Of a stretch of DNA of 64,000 nucleotides, positions 10,938-22,720 are shown piece by piece. Under the pieces are notes generated by a model. The model was not told the origin of the DNA. It saw only the letters and a list, made by a program, of their open reading frames with translations, and searched no databases. The DNA comes from Lepidodermella squamata (lineage: Eukaryota > Gastrotricha): assembly GCA_047495785.1 (NCBI GenBank), contig JBLDXI010000015.1, positions 1,178,001 through 1,242,000 of the forward strand, in the 5' to 3' direction. The translations under genes were made by a program, and so were the position numbers. Each line of letters opens with the position of its first letter. Within the stretch, counting starts at the first letter, position 1.

Positions 10938-11956
10938 GTGAGTACTGATTCATCCTTAATTTTGTGCCAATTTATTTGTTGAATTTAATTCAATTTTAAA
11001 CTGTCCTAATAATGCGAAATGCATTCCTATTTAATGTAATTAATGCCCCCCCCCCCCTCCCATGTACTGTTGGCAAACAACGAGTTAAGTGGATTATACA
11101 AGTCGCTGTAACCGAATCGAAAACTGATCAGAAGTCCTGAACAATTTTCGACCCCTTATTCCGGAGACATCAATTAGTAAGCAACTAAGAATTTACGACA
11201 ATGCGCGAGAAATTTTTAATCATCTTTGAGGTTTTTCTTGCAATGTTATCATTTTATGTGGTCATTTGTTAGGACAGCGCGTAAAGTAGGTCACTCGCGC
11301 GTCGCTTTTATTGCCGCAATTGCTATTAGGTCAAGTCGATTTATTTCCTTGAACTATCCGCATAATGCATTATTATTATTCTCTACTTTTCCTTCTCATA
11401 ATTTATGATATATGCATGTGAAGAATTATCACCGCTCACCCTGTGATTCTGGCTGATCAGGATTTCTGCGATTTCTAATCACTGGGAATTTCCTTAATTT
11501 TTCAGTAATTACTGTCTTGGTTTGTTGAAAGACCAACATTCCAGGAATTTTCAAATGAGGTAAAATTCGCTCTTTAAAATTGGGGAAAAACTAATTGTAT
11601 GTAGGCGAGGGATATCTTTGAAAAACCTTGAGTCTAATTTCAAAAATTTGAAATATTCAACTTTTTTAAATCAATTTTGTTCCAGTCACCTGTAGTTTGA
11701 TTTCGAACGAAATCTTATAATGAACGAATATTAGAGGCGTGGGAATTTCTACGGTTAAGGTTTCTAACACTCAACCCTGAACAATTTTTTCACAAAAACT
11801 ACGAAGAATCTACACCAGAAAAAACCACCCTAATTGGGTTGGGCTGTTAGTTATTTGCTTGTGAATTCCTCTCACCTTAGGGCCCTTGGATTACCCTATT
11901 TCACCAATTTTCAAAATTTATCTAAATTCGTGCTTAAAACCGAAGTCATTTACTTA

Positions 11957-12031
11957 CACCCTAATTCATCTATACCAAAAGCATGAATTCAGTTTTAGTA
12001 TCTGAATTCATGCTTCTGGTAAATTCGGGTG
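11957..12031. repeat. Imperfect hairpin
   Basis: AAGCATGAATTCAG (11979-11992) and its exact complement (12002-12015) flank a 9-base loop; beyond them ACCA and CACCC..AATT blocks extend the pairing on both sides with a small bulge. Weaker outer pairing involves about 11811-11833 and 12025-12045. Confidence 0.55.
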
Positions 12032-12222
12032 TTTTTTCCGGCATATTACGATAATCCTACCAACAACTATACTGCAACACGGGGTAATTTTGGATTTTGG
12101 ACATTTAATAAAATTTGAAAAAATAAACCTTAAATAGGAAAATTATGTTATACTTCAGACGAAAGTGTAGAATTTTTCTGTAATTTTTTCCTGCATTTTC
12201 TGTATATTTTGGCTATTTTACG

Positions 12223-12408
12223 GTACGGCGACAAAACAGCAACTTCGCAGAACAGCGAATGCAACTAAACAGCAAATTTTTATTTCTCGACAAAACAGCA
12301 AAAACTTACTATGTAAGAGATGCACCGTATTTCTGCCGGAAATTCTGCTGTTATGTCGCAGAGTGAAAAATTTCCTGTTTTGTTCCGTTTGCTGTTATGA
12401 CGGTCTGC
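12223..12408. mobile_element. Small MITE-like element flanked by 10-bp direct repeats
   Basis: CTATTTTACG occurs at 12213-12222 and again at 12409-12418, as a target-site duplication would. Between them, ACAAAACAGCAA units on the left face TTGCTGTTATGAC and TCTGCTGTTATGTCG units on the right in inverted orientation. There is no coding sequence. Confidence 0.42.
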
Positions 12409-12418
12409 CTATTTTACG

Positions 12419-13903
12419 ATTTTTACCTTTTTTTTAAGCAAATATTGTTAGCGCTGTGCGGTAACATTATTTCAGCAAAATCGAGACACGAACGATTTTT
12501 CACCTGAATTCTGAATTTAAATTGATTTTTTCTTTCTTCCGTCAAATTTGATTTTATTTCGATCACTGCGAGTTACTAAACTCATGGAATGCCCCGCAGC
12601 CTATATTTCGTCTCGGAATGTTCGTTTCTTGCGAAGATTATAGGGTGGCCTGAAATCGACAATAATTGCACTGATTTTAACGCGAGAAATGTCTTGAAAA
12701 TCATATTTTGCTCCAATTTCCTTGGGCCTCGGGCCATTCGATAACCCAACAGACAAATCATGTGTTTTTTATAGTTCGCAAGTCCAAAATCGACTTTGTC
12801 CAAAACGTTATCCTATTTGTCCAAAATTACACCCGCGTTATACCTTATCTTAAATCAAACATGTTATTGTTGAATATTTTTAGCAGAGGAGACATGTTAA
12901 CCCAATCCTAAAATTGATTAATTAACCCAAAATTACCCTAAGCTAACTAACGTCCTGGAATGGCCGGAGGATGCAATGACCAATATGCGACATGAAACAT
13001 CAACCTGCCAACATTTGATTAAATTATATACAGGCGCTAATCAATTTGAATGAGTTGTCTGACAACTTTTAGGTCCATCCTAAAATTTCATCAATTTTCT
13101 GTCAACGCGCGACATATTTGTCAGTGCATAGAATTTCGGGTACTTTTTGTTCTATTATCCCATTCTCCTATTTTCTACCTCGAACGTATCTCATCATCAT
13201 CATCAATAATATATAGGCGAAACACTTTATATATTATAGGAAAAATAAACCTAGGAATATAACCTGAATGATGATAATAACAAGGCGAAAAATAATAATA
13301 ATAGACGGCCTAAAATGCGCTTGGTGTGTATTTATTTTTCGATTGCTGTATATAAGCAAAAGCTCTTCGTTATAGCAATAAACGATAACATCGCGTTTGT
13401 ATATATTAATTTTAAAACTAAGAGGCGATAACTACAAATAAACGCAGGCGAGGAAAAATTTGTTTGGGTTACTTACGATCTATCGATGTGTTAAATAGTC
13501 GCGAATCTTTCGCCTCGCAGTTATCATAATAATAACAAATACAAGCGGGCCCCGTTATACAATAAGCAAGAGCGCGCGCAATCTATTAAGCGCGAAAATA
13601 TTTGTTTGATTTTTACATGATATATACAAACAAAAACGACGGCTAATATTGTTGGTATTAAATAGTTTTTGTTATGGTTAAATATGGCTACTTTCTTATA
13701 TATAATACACAAACGGTAAGCTATTTTCGAATAATATATATGCGCAAGCGTGTTTATTTTATTTTTCGCGCGCCGATTTTTTAGCGCGCTCGCGAAAGAG
13801 AAACAAAAACGCCTCCTTAAAATGTAAACAATAACATTATGTAAACTTTTCGAAATACTCACCCTATATTTCCGCGCCCAGCCTACATTCCTAATTATTT
13901 CAG
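12419..13903. other. AT-rich non-coding DNA within the putative FoxL2 leader intron
   Basis: It contains an ATC/AT-rich simple-sequence stretch around 13190-13215, many TATATA runs, and GCGC-bounded AT-rich segments around 13560-13800. No reading frame of interest. Regulatory function for FoxL2 is possible but not shown. Confidence 0.4.
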
Positions 13904-14023
13904 CCAGCCACTGCGACGGTCCGAGGATTCGAAATCACTCAACCGTGGCACAGACATGGTGTTGGCATATCGCCATACCGTTTATCGCATCCGCCGCGGG
14001 ATTAGGGTCCCGAAGCGACGCAG
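13904..14023 (+). other. Candidate non-coding 5' exon
   Basis: A 120-base, GC-richer block is bounded by a good acceptor (TAATTATTTCAG ending at 13903) and a good donor (CAG followed by GTAATG at 14024) in otherwise AT-rich DNA. It has one frame free of stops and an ATG at 13956, but that frame does not join the FoxL2 frame at its first ATG, where an in-frame stop stands at 15902. I read it as a leader exon of FoxL2, with low certainty. Confidence 0.38.
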
Positions 14024-15922
14024 GTAATGCGGCTAATTTATTTGTAAAAATTTAACCCATAACTTGATTGCAAACAACTCAGCTAGGCCAGCTGTAATTA
14101 AATTAGCCTTGCATGTATAGATAATGCTATTGATAGGTCGGTTGTATTAGGATTGTGTTAGGGTCTCTTTTATCTCGTCTCAATAGAACGCATCACTTAG
14201 TATAAAAAAATTATTAGAATTTAGCGCTTTTGAACATAGTTAGGAATACAGATTTTAGGACATTCAAAATTGCAGCTACTATATTTTGCAATTGTATAGG
14301 CCACATTTCAGAAAGAATCGTGAGAAAACATATTATCTATTAAATTGGAGGGTATCCCAAGCTTAGCCCTAGATCTGTGAACGTGCGTTCGAAGTTTGTT
14401 TTCCCTTGCATAGGAAAAATACTCTCTTAGAAAAGCTAGGTTATATGACCACAGACTCGCCCTTCTTTTTCAATTAAATGTGAAAAGTTGGCACGGAACT
14501 CTGTTGTGTGCAAATTTTAGGTAAATATGCCGTAATTTTTTGTTTTAGGGAACGCGATTAACCTCAAATAATCAAATAAATTTCTCGCTCAATCTCCAGC
14601 ACTTGTACAGGGCTCTAGGTTCCTCCGTTTACGATAACTATTCTTGATTATTCCTTGATAAATCAAGAATCCTAATACATTTGGACTAATATTATTATAC
14701 CGCTCTTAATCTGGGTTGGAGCTATTTCGGAGTTATATCGATATTATATCGATTTAAATCTAGTTTCAAAAGTGGGCTTTTCGAGAGGTTCGAGAGACGT
14801 TTCATCCGTCAATCAAAAATTTCGGGTTTTTTCCAACTCTCTAGCAAGAATTAAGCTCCAAGAAGGCTCGGTGGTGTGTTTCTCTGTCAATGGATAGAAA
14901 ACTAAGGAGTAAGGAGTAAGGAAACTGACTTAAACTTGAGCCAATCTAAGCTGAGGAAAATTCGGGATATTCGAGGTCAATTTGTGCCGAATAATATTAA
15001 CCACATCTCGGTTTTCCGGTCGGACGATTTAGTTTTCGTTGAATTTTGGGTTAGGATTAAGGGTGGCTTATTAGCATTAGGGTTAGGGATGTATCTTTCA
15101 TGTTTAAATTTAAATATTTCTCACCATTGAAGCTCATCTCAATCTCAAATCTCAATCTTTCCTTTCCTTAGTAGCCTAAATTTTGTAAAATTTTGTTCCG
15201 ATTTGCTTGATATTTTCGATTCGCTTATCTTTTTACAGAATCTGCCTTTCCGCTTGTTTTCCGCAAACAAAGATTGTGATGACTGCGTTCGTTAACTTCC
15301 TTCCTCTCGCCATGGTGTCAAATCGCGGGGTGATCAACAGGTTAACTCGGTTAAACTGATAACTATGTCATATTGCTTGTCCGGAATGTTATTTTTCTGT
15401 GACAATTACGCAAAACTAGAAAGCGTACCCCTTTGGCACGCGCTAATGTGTCCAAAAGGGTTACGGAAAATTAGCACCGGTCGTCTGATCATGATTCACG
15501 CGTCATCAGGGCGATTTTCAAGTTGAACTGTAATAAAAGTACCACATTCTTCATAACATAAACAAAGATATAATCGGGAGTGACAGCGGTTTTTTGGCAA
15601 TAAAACGCATGGAAAAATTGCACAGCCCTAGTTATAAGAAATTTGATTAACCTTGCGCGTAGTAATATGGCCGGTTTGTTTGTGCGTGCGATAATTTGTT
15701 TCGGCGCGCAAAAAGACGCGCGTTTCCTGGCGCGACTGCGCGTAAGTGCTAGTGAAATATTAGGAGGAGGCGCCACGCGGCTCGGCTCGCTGTCCCGGCA
15801 TTTTAAATGACAGGTTACATAGCGTTATAATCTAATCACTCGTGTTTGCATCGCAATATAACAACAAATTGAGTTTAGTGCCCACAAGTGAATAAGCATG
15901 ATAAGTCGATACTCGCCAAGGT
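14024..15922. other. Non-coding DNA upstream of the FoxL2 coding exon
   Basis: No further exon can be fixed. The last 150 bases before the ATG hold a possible proximal promoter or leader, including TATAATCTAATCA-like AT-rich sequence near 15825. Short open frames here (for example 14936-15130) have no recognisable content. Confidence 0.4.
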
Positions 15923-18077
15923 ATGATGATGTCACCTGCAATTTTTCATAATTACCTGTCCATGCGTGTATCTAGTTTTGATTTTGATAATTCATCGTTA
16001 ATTACCGAGCCATCGCCCTACTTAAGCCCATCGCCTGGCATGAGTTTGGGCAGTGCGATCATTTTCCCGCCAGCAGCGCATTTTGGCCTCAATCGAACGT
16101 CGAAAAGCAGTATGCAGCCTAACCCGAGTTTAACGCTACATGGCGACGAGGAGGACGACTTCAGTATGTCCAGCGAAGATTTCCCGCCCCGAACCTCGCA
16201 ACAGCCGTCAACAAGCGGCGAGATCCCGCAGGAAGATTCGAATCCAACCAACCAAACCCAACAGCAAGAGGGTGACCACAAACCGCCGTATTCCTACGTC
16301 GCGTTAATCGCGATGGCCATTCGTTCTGTCCCGGAGAAGAGACTCACCCTGGCGAATATCTACAAATACATCACCGACAACTTCCCGTTCTACCAGAAGC
16401 ATAAGAAAGGCTGGCAGAACTCGATACGGCACAATCTGTCGCTGAACGAGTGTTTCATTAAAATTCCGAAGGAGGGCGGCGATCGTAAGGGGAATTTTTG
16501 GGCCCTGGACCCAGCTTACGAGCCGTTGTTCGAAAACGGAGCCTACCGCCGCAGGAGGCGGGTGAAACGCCAAACTACCCACCATAGCCACCATTCTCAC
16601 CATGCTAGAGGTCATTCGAGCTCTGTAGCTCACTCTACGTCTTCAAGCGTCGCGGCAGCTGCAGCTGCTGCCCAGGCTTATTCTTTGATGTATTCGCAAC
16701 TTTTGGTTGGAGGGGCGGCCGGGACCGGTCAAACGTTCAAACCCCGCCAGTACTACGCAACTGGCGATCCTCAAACTGCTTACGCGCAAAATCCGCTTCT
16801 AGTCGATCAGCAATCGCTTTATCAAAGTTCGTCGGGGTATCAAGGTCAAAATCAGTACCAGCAATTGATTGCTGGCCTAACGGCTGTTCCGAATGTTAGG
16901 GCTGGCGTTCCTACGGTTGGGCATTCATCTGCGGCTTCTAACCCTTGGATGACAAACTTGGCAGCTGCTTTGTACTCAACAACGAACCCGGCAGGAAATA
17001 TGGCCGTTCCTAAACCAGCTATGGCTATGGTCGACAGTTCTATGGTCGGGGCATCTAACAATTCATTTCCAGGTAAGGAATCAATCCTTATTCTTCATGA
17101 TTCATCATCCAAACCGAGTTCGAGTTCAAAATGTTTATAGAACGTTTAGATGGAAACTCAATTAAGACACGCCGCATGAAAAGGTCCTATTAATTTATGT
17201 TGCGTCACACGTTCAAATCTATAGCTTGGATAAGGATATACTCAATTAATGAAGTGTCGCTAAGAAAACAGGACAAGCTTGTATCTTCGATTCGCATAGA
17301 TGATTACAAAACGAGATACTCTAAATTTAATTGTCTCGTCTTGTCATATCAGTGATAAATGATAAAGGTTAGATTCCGGGGTCTGAATCAACAATTAACC
17401 AGAATTTCAGGACAAATGTGCACCTTGTCCGGTTTGGAAAACAATTGGGACTAGGATGAAGTTTGCCCCTAGGCCCTAGGTCACCCTAATAGGACAACCC
17501 TATAACCGCAATATGCTCATTTAACTTGAAATCAATATATCCCATGATATGAAGCTTTCCTGGTGTTCACTCTTCCTAATTGAAGATGCCCAGTGGTTCG
17601 AAACTTCTACAGCTCTCTAAAGCTTGGGACCCTCAAATGTAGCCTTAGTCCTTAGCTCTTAGTCCTATTACCTTAACGGCTTTGAATATCTGTTGTTCTC
17701 TTGTAATAGAGTTTGGCAGCCAATACAGCTCGGCCCTTCGAAGGCTCTACTCCGAATCGCTGTTGAACAGTAGTGGAGCAGGCAGCAGCTCTGTCGACCC
17801 AAACCATGGCCTAATTCAAAGCAGCAGCTATCTATACCCGGACGCGTCTGCCTCATCTGCAGCAGGAACTACTTACGCGCTGTCCTACCCGGCCGCCGCC
17901 GTCGCCGCCGCTCCGAACCAGACGCTAGTAGGAGGCCTGCTGTCTAGCGACGCGGCGGCGCCTTTCGTGGCCTCGACGCTCTTCAAAGCGATACCGGGAG
18001 CCGGAAATCCGACCGGCGACGGCGCGCCGATGCGGCACGGCAACAATAACAGCACGCAACCGCAATCAGATGCTTGA
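15923..18077 (+). CDS. foxl2: Forkhead transcription factor, FoxL2 type
   Basis: A nuclear DNA-binding transcription factor of about 505 residues in two exons, 15923-17072 and 17710-18077, with a 637-bp intron (donor GTAAGG, acceptor TTGTAATAG). The forkhead domain spans residues 119-216: [15 protein letters not shown] at its start, recognition helix [15 protein letters not shown] at 164-178, and [12 protein letters not shown] in the wing region. The basic YRRRRRVKR directly after the domain is the hallmark that separates FoxL2 from other Fox classes. The flanks are low complexity: an acidic/Ser N-terminus, a His-rich stretch after residue 219, Ala runs, and an Ala/Pro-rich C-terminus. Translation starts at the first of three ATGs, since an in-frame stop lies at 15902. 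In animals FoxL2 acts mainly in gonad and mesoderm development. The long flanking non-coding DNA fits a developmental regulator. An AATAAA is at 18378. Confidence 0.93.
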
Positions 18078-20027
18078 ACCGGACGTCTGGACGCCTATTG
18101 CCCAACCTTGCTGCTGACATCAACTGCAGAAAATAATCTGACACATTTTTTATCATTTGATACTTCTGAAATTCGATCCTGATGAACACAAATCCTTTCC
18201 TTTTTACCTTGAAATTTTGTTGTATATTATATTATAGACGATCTCTCCCGCTTATTTTTTAGTACTGATCTCAATCGTATTTTCCTCCTACTGTTTTTAA
18301 TTACCACGCTTTCGATAATTAGCATCATTTTTAATTAGCTGATGAACTGGAGATGTAAACAAAATGCGTCCTTGACGAATAAAAATAAGTCAAAAATTGT
18401 GTTTTTCCGAGTTACTTAATTGTTCCGAACGTGACTGCTAATTAGTGCAGCACCGTAAGCAATCATTAAATAAGTGCGACAGTAAGTGAGAAAATTGATA
18501 CGCATCGACGAAATTAAAAACCGGGATTCAGACGAATTTGGGCAAATTAGTTGAAGATCGCAGGTGATGGCAATGAACAGTGGCAGGGGACGGCGCTCAT
18601 CGGACTATAAGGAGCTATTCAGTTTTATGAAATGAGGTACCTCCATGCTAACTTAATTAGGTCGAGGACACATTGCCAATCGTGCCCAAGTGACGAAGCT
18701 TGGAAATGAGGGCATGACGCATAGTCATGGCAACCGTCGCTAAGGATTTTTTCCAGTCGTCAAAATGGGACAATTGAGAGTGATTTCTCCCATTCCTGTC
18801 AAGATGTTCAAATTTATTTGCCTCCAAAAAGCTGAAAGATCGATTGATTTCTCACACCCCCATCAGTCATTTCGTGAGTTAAAACGAGCAGCGGAATCAA
18901 TTGGCTAATCTAATCCATCTGACAGGCCGCATTGCCTCGAGCGTTGGACCGTACTACAACTGTCGATGACGGATCCAAGTAGCAAAATTATTTTAAAAAG
19001 CCATAAGATGACGATATTTTATTGCCTTGGTTCGCACCCGTGATGCGAGTTATCGCTATCTCATCATTGGCTGAATCACAAGTTGAGCATGCATCGTAAT
19101 ATAGTTTGAACTTACAAAGATGCGCTGATAACACTTGACTACTACAAGGTGAGTTTATTGACCATCATAGCGTACACACGAGAAAAATAACACACTTTTA
19201 TTACAGGTGATCATAGCGCATGTTAAGTGTAGAATTGAGATTAAGTCATCGGCATGCCGCCAAAAGCGAGTGCATCTAGAAAGCTCGTCGAACTTTTTCA
19301 AAGAATTAAAGCTTCTTATTAGCTTTCTCTGATAACGCTATCCTCAAATTTTTATTGGCATAATTTTTCGAGATAAGGCGATTTATGGGGACCGAACGGT
19401 TAAATTTTGTAATCGAGCATTCATTTTGAACTTCAGTTCTTGATAAACAATAAAAAAGTAAAATGGTGATATTTTCCAGCTTTAAACTCCAGAGCACACA
19501 CGTGTCATGAATCATGAATAAGCCGATAAAAACTATAGTAAATAAGTCCTAGAATTCCTATGTAAAAGGCACGGTAATATGCATATATCGAATGTTTACT
19601 TAGCGTTATTTTCACATGTTGTAATGATTTTAAATCTTGCAATTCACTTGCAATTCACAAATGCATGGTTGCAAATTATTATGTTTCAGGTTCAATCCTG
19701 ATTCTATTTTAAGGGCTTCTCAAGAGTTACAATAGCTTTTTTCTACGCGTTACTCAAAGTTCGAATGAACTCAGGGGCATTTTTACCTGGCCACTTTTTC
19801 GGCCATTGTACTCATTCAAGTATGTGATATATCATATTTTGGTATAAAACGACCCCATGACAATTACCCACGCATAAATAATGCCAACGCTCCGGGGTGT
19901 TCTTACTGCGGTTTCTGAAACGAGGGTGAATTTGCATGAATGATGCGCTCGGCTTGCCACCCGAAAGAAAATGCCCCACTCTGTATCGTAGCCAAATACA
20001 TTTTGTGATTTTGCATGATTTTATGCC
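18078..20027. other. FoxL2 3' UTR and intergenic spacer
   Basis: The 3' UTR probably runs to the AATAAA at 18378-18383. Beyond it, about 1.6 kb of AT-rich DNA contains no frame with recognisable content, no RNA gene and no obvious repeat; it should also carry the promoter of the next GPCR. Confidence 0.5.
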
Positions 20028-21483
20028 ATGAATAGGGCAATGCAGAACTTGAGTTATCAGTTGGAGGCAGAATTTTACACGGTTTTATCCAACTGCCGGG
20101 CTGCAAATGCTACTGGCGTCCAGTCGGAGGAAGACACTTTTCATCAATGGCTGAATTGGACCATTTTCCTTGTTGAAAACGATTTCAGTCCCAACAAAGC
20201 CTTCCCGGTCAAATGCAACAAGCTGATCAAAGGATGCGCCTTCAATAAGGCGATCAACTGTATTACGGCTTTCATGAACATTTGGGATGCATTCGTGATT
20301 TACCTTCCTTTTGGTATTCTTCTTGCTATAATGGCTCTATTTCTCAACACATTCGCAATATTCTTGATGGCAAGAGTGAAGCCGACTAAGCCGGTTTGTA
20401 TTTTCTGTAATTAATCCTAGTAAAAATGAATTTTTCTGCTATTTTAGCGCCATTTAATAGCAATAAGCATGGCGATTTCCGATGCAATTCTGGGAACGAT
20501 CACTTTCATCCAAAGATGTCGAGATTTCGTAACAGTTGACTTCCTCCAGGCGAAATGGGTTTATTTCTCCCTAAAAACCATTGTGACAGTAAGTTTGACT
20601 AATTCCTCAAATAACGAGCTAAATCCGCTTTTCCAGGCAACATGGCTGGTTTCGATTTTCAGCCTACTTCTTCTTAGTATCGACTGCTTTGTGGCATCAC
20701 GATTCGTGTTCCGCTACGTCAAACCATCGACTGTCACTGCAACTAGAGTCGCTATAATTGTAATGTGGCTCTTAGCAACAGGATTCTCAGTGGCTATTAA
20801 CGTGATTTACGACCTTAACTTCGCGAGTCTAGCGTTGATTCTAGCTATCCTCCTCGCGATCATCCTATTGACAGTTGGAGCGTTCTCGTTGGATACATTC
20901 TTGCTAACGGAACAAATGCGAATAGCTGGCAGGCGTTTGTCGTCTATGACCCCAAATCAGTTCAAGAAATCAGAAAAGTTCGTCAGGAATTTCCCTTGTT
21001 CTCTATATACCTTCTGATTTCACAGAGACAGCCGACGAAAAACGCTAGTAACAATAGCAATTTTAGTTGGAACGTCTTACTTCTGCTGGATGCCGTTTCT
21101 AGCCTTCTACTTTATCAAAGGTTACGTGAAAAATTTGGACTTTAACACAGTATACCTCCTGTAAGTTCGCAAATCAAATTTCCATTCTTCCTAATTTCAG
21201 CAAATTTCACAGGGGAATTTTGTGCGTCGTACTATGTAGTCAACTTAACGCAGTTTTGAACCCTGTCGTTTACACTTTACGTTTCATGGATGCAAGAGCC
21301 CAGTTGCGCCGTGATGCCTTGCGAAATCGATGGCTGAAACCACTAGCCAAGATCCTAGCTCGACCTAACGATCGCCGTTTCAGCAGCATGTCAGTATCAG
21401 AAATTTCTTCTCAGCCTAGTCGAAAAATCAGCTCGGTTAATCAACCTGAGCATTCAACAACAACGCGCAGACTATTGGACTAA
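20028..21483 (+). CDS. Class A-like GPCR (family A, copy 3)
   Basis: A full-length paralogue of the receptors at the left edge, about 417 residues in five exons: 20028-20393, 20448-20588, 20637-20977, 21026-21160 and 21213-21483, with introns of 47-54 bp. The TM1, TM3 and TM7 junctions share phase with copies 1 and 2; the fourth junction (donor GTTCGT at 20978) is weaker but is the only one that keeps frame. An acceptor 12 bases upstream for exon 5 would also keep frame. Motifs are SMAISDAI in TM2, LSIDCFVASRF at the TM3 end (D-C-F instead of DRY), FCWMP in TM6, and LNPVVYTLRFMDARAQLRRD at TM7/helix 8. The N-terminus is Cys-containing with N-glycosylation sequons. It is separated from its relatives by about 16 kb including FoxL2, so this family was dispersed locally. 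Ligand unknown. Confidence 0.84.
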
Positions 21484-21676
21484 TTAATGCATGGTATATG
21501 ATACCGCCAAAAAATTACCGGTTGATAACAATAAATTTTCTTTACGTCACGCAAAATCGATTGAAAGCAAACGTACTTCTCATAAATTTTTTAATACCTC
21601 GATCGATAAATATCGTTTGATTCTCACACTTACTCACTGCAACGAAAGTACGTACATTTTTTTCATTCGACTCGAA

Positions 21677-22720
21677 ATGGGTGCTAGTTTAGCGAAGAAA
21701 CGCGCTAAAGAGCGCCATCAAGCTACGTTCGACCTTCAAAACGCTGTGTCTCATCTTTCAGCGACAAAAGTTCGCCTTGCCCTTGCCAAGGGGGGCGATG
21801 TTAATCACAAACCCTTAACTCCAAGCGGGAGAACTGCACTGGGTTGTGTTCTCAGAGAAGCGAGGCTTTCAAACAATGATAAAGTAAGGATCGATTTGGC
21901 TTGTTACATTGCTGAGATTCTACTTGAAAACGGGGCTGATCCTAACCTACTGGCCTTTGACCCCGATCAGCCGCCTAGAAATCGCTGCTACGCTGTTCCG
22001 CCCTTGGTCTACGCAGCTGGGGTGATTTTCCCGAATCATAAAGGCAGATTGCTTCAAGTCATGATGCAACATGGCGCTAAAATCGATGCAGCCTGTCCTG
22101 TTCCTACAGGTCTTCTACAACACCACACCCCTTTAATGCGAGCAGCTTACTGCGGATCCAAGGTAAACGTTTCGACCCTGCTGAAATCTGGAGCAGACGC
22201 GTTTCTCCCAACAACTGACCCTGAAACTAATCGCTTGACTACGGCATTAGCTGAGGCCTTCAAGTTGCTGAGATGTGGCTCGACTATCAGCTTACTCGCC
22301 AGAGAATACATGAAAGTTGGTTGGTTCTACCTGGAATCTTGGGAAATTGATTCCTTATTCATCAGCACGTCAATTCTACCACGGCGAATCCAAACAATTC
22401 AAGTTATGGTCAAATGGGGGTTCGTTTTTGGAAAAGATTCTGATCCTGTGATATCTCGCTTCTTCAATCAACTCGGTGAAGATGATAGGAAATCCTTACT
22501 AGAATTCATAGTTGTTGCGAGAGAATCGTCCTCGTCTTTCACAAATTCCGGTGAGGAAGCAATCGATCCTCGCCTCTCCAATATTTTTCCACTTTCGCTG
22601 CAATCGATTTGCAGAGTTGCTATTTTGAAGCGGCTACCACGTGGGCGGAAAGTGAGAAACACAGCTATCAACAAGTTGACTCTACCTCATCCCTTGTTAC
22701 AGTACTTGATGTTTCTGTAA
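21677..22720 (+). CDS. Ankyrin-repeat protein (copy 1), possibly N-myristoylated
   Basis: A single-exon gene for about 347 residues. I start at the internal ATG (MGASLAKKRAKERHQ) because the paralogue at 23947 aligns from exactly that point (MGAISSTRRTRERLQ) and the proteins then have nearly equal length; upstream sequence in the two genes is alike only as DNA. Several ankyrin-type repeats are visible: LALAKGGDVN, AEILLENGADPN, LLQVMMQHGAKIDA with HTPLMRAAYCG, and TLLKSGADAF. The C-terminal third is not repeat-like. Gly2 suggests N-myristoylation, although position 6 here is Ala rather than Ser/Thr. Likely a cytoplasmic or membrane-tethered protein-interaction scaffold; partners unknown. The GPCR stop lies about 190 bp upstream, and TATATGATACC-like sequence in between is shared with the second copy. 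Confidence 0.8.
   Translation: MGASLAKKRAKERHQATFDLQNAVSHLSATKVRLALAKGGDVNHKPLTPSGRTALGCVLREARLSNNDKVRIDLACYIAEILLENGADPNLLAFDPDQPPRNRCYAVPPLVYAAGVIFPNHKGRLLQVMMQHGAKIDAACPVPTGLLQHHTPLMRAAYCGSKVNVSTLLKSGADAFLPTTDPETNRLTTALAEAFKLLRCGSTISLLAREYMKVGWFYLESWEIDSLFISTSILPRRIQTIQVMVKWGFVFGKDSDPVISRFFNQLGEDDRKSLLEFIVVARESSSSFTNSGEEAIDPRLSNIFPLSLQSICRVAILKRLPRGRKVRNTAINKLTLPHPLLQYLMFL

Noticed and set aside
13524-13862. 112-codon minus-strand frame upstream of FoxL2
   Set aside because: AT-rich, no recognisable content; overlaps GCGC/AT simple sequence.
13956-14023. ATG in the candidate 13.9-kb exon as the FoxL2 start
   Set aside because: The phase does not join the FoxL2 frame, and a stop at 15902 precedes the forkhead ATG in frame.
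21491-21676. Upstream extension of the ankyrin frame to 21491
   Set aside because: The paralogue shares this stretch as DNA but not as protein, and protein homology starts at the MGA methionine.
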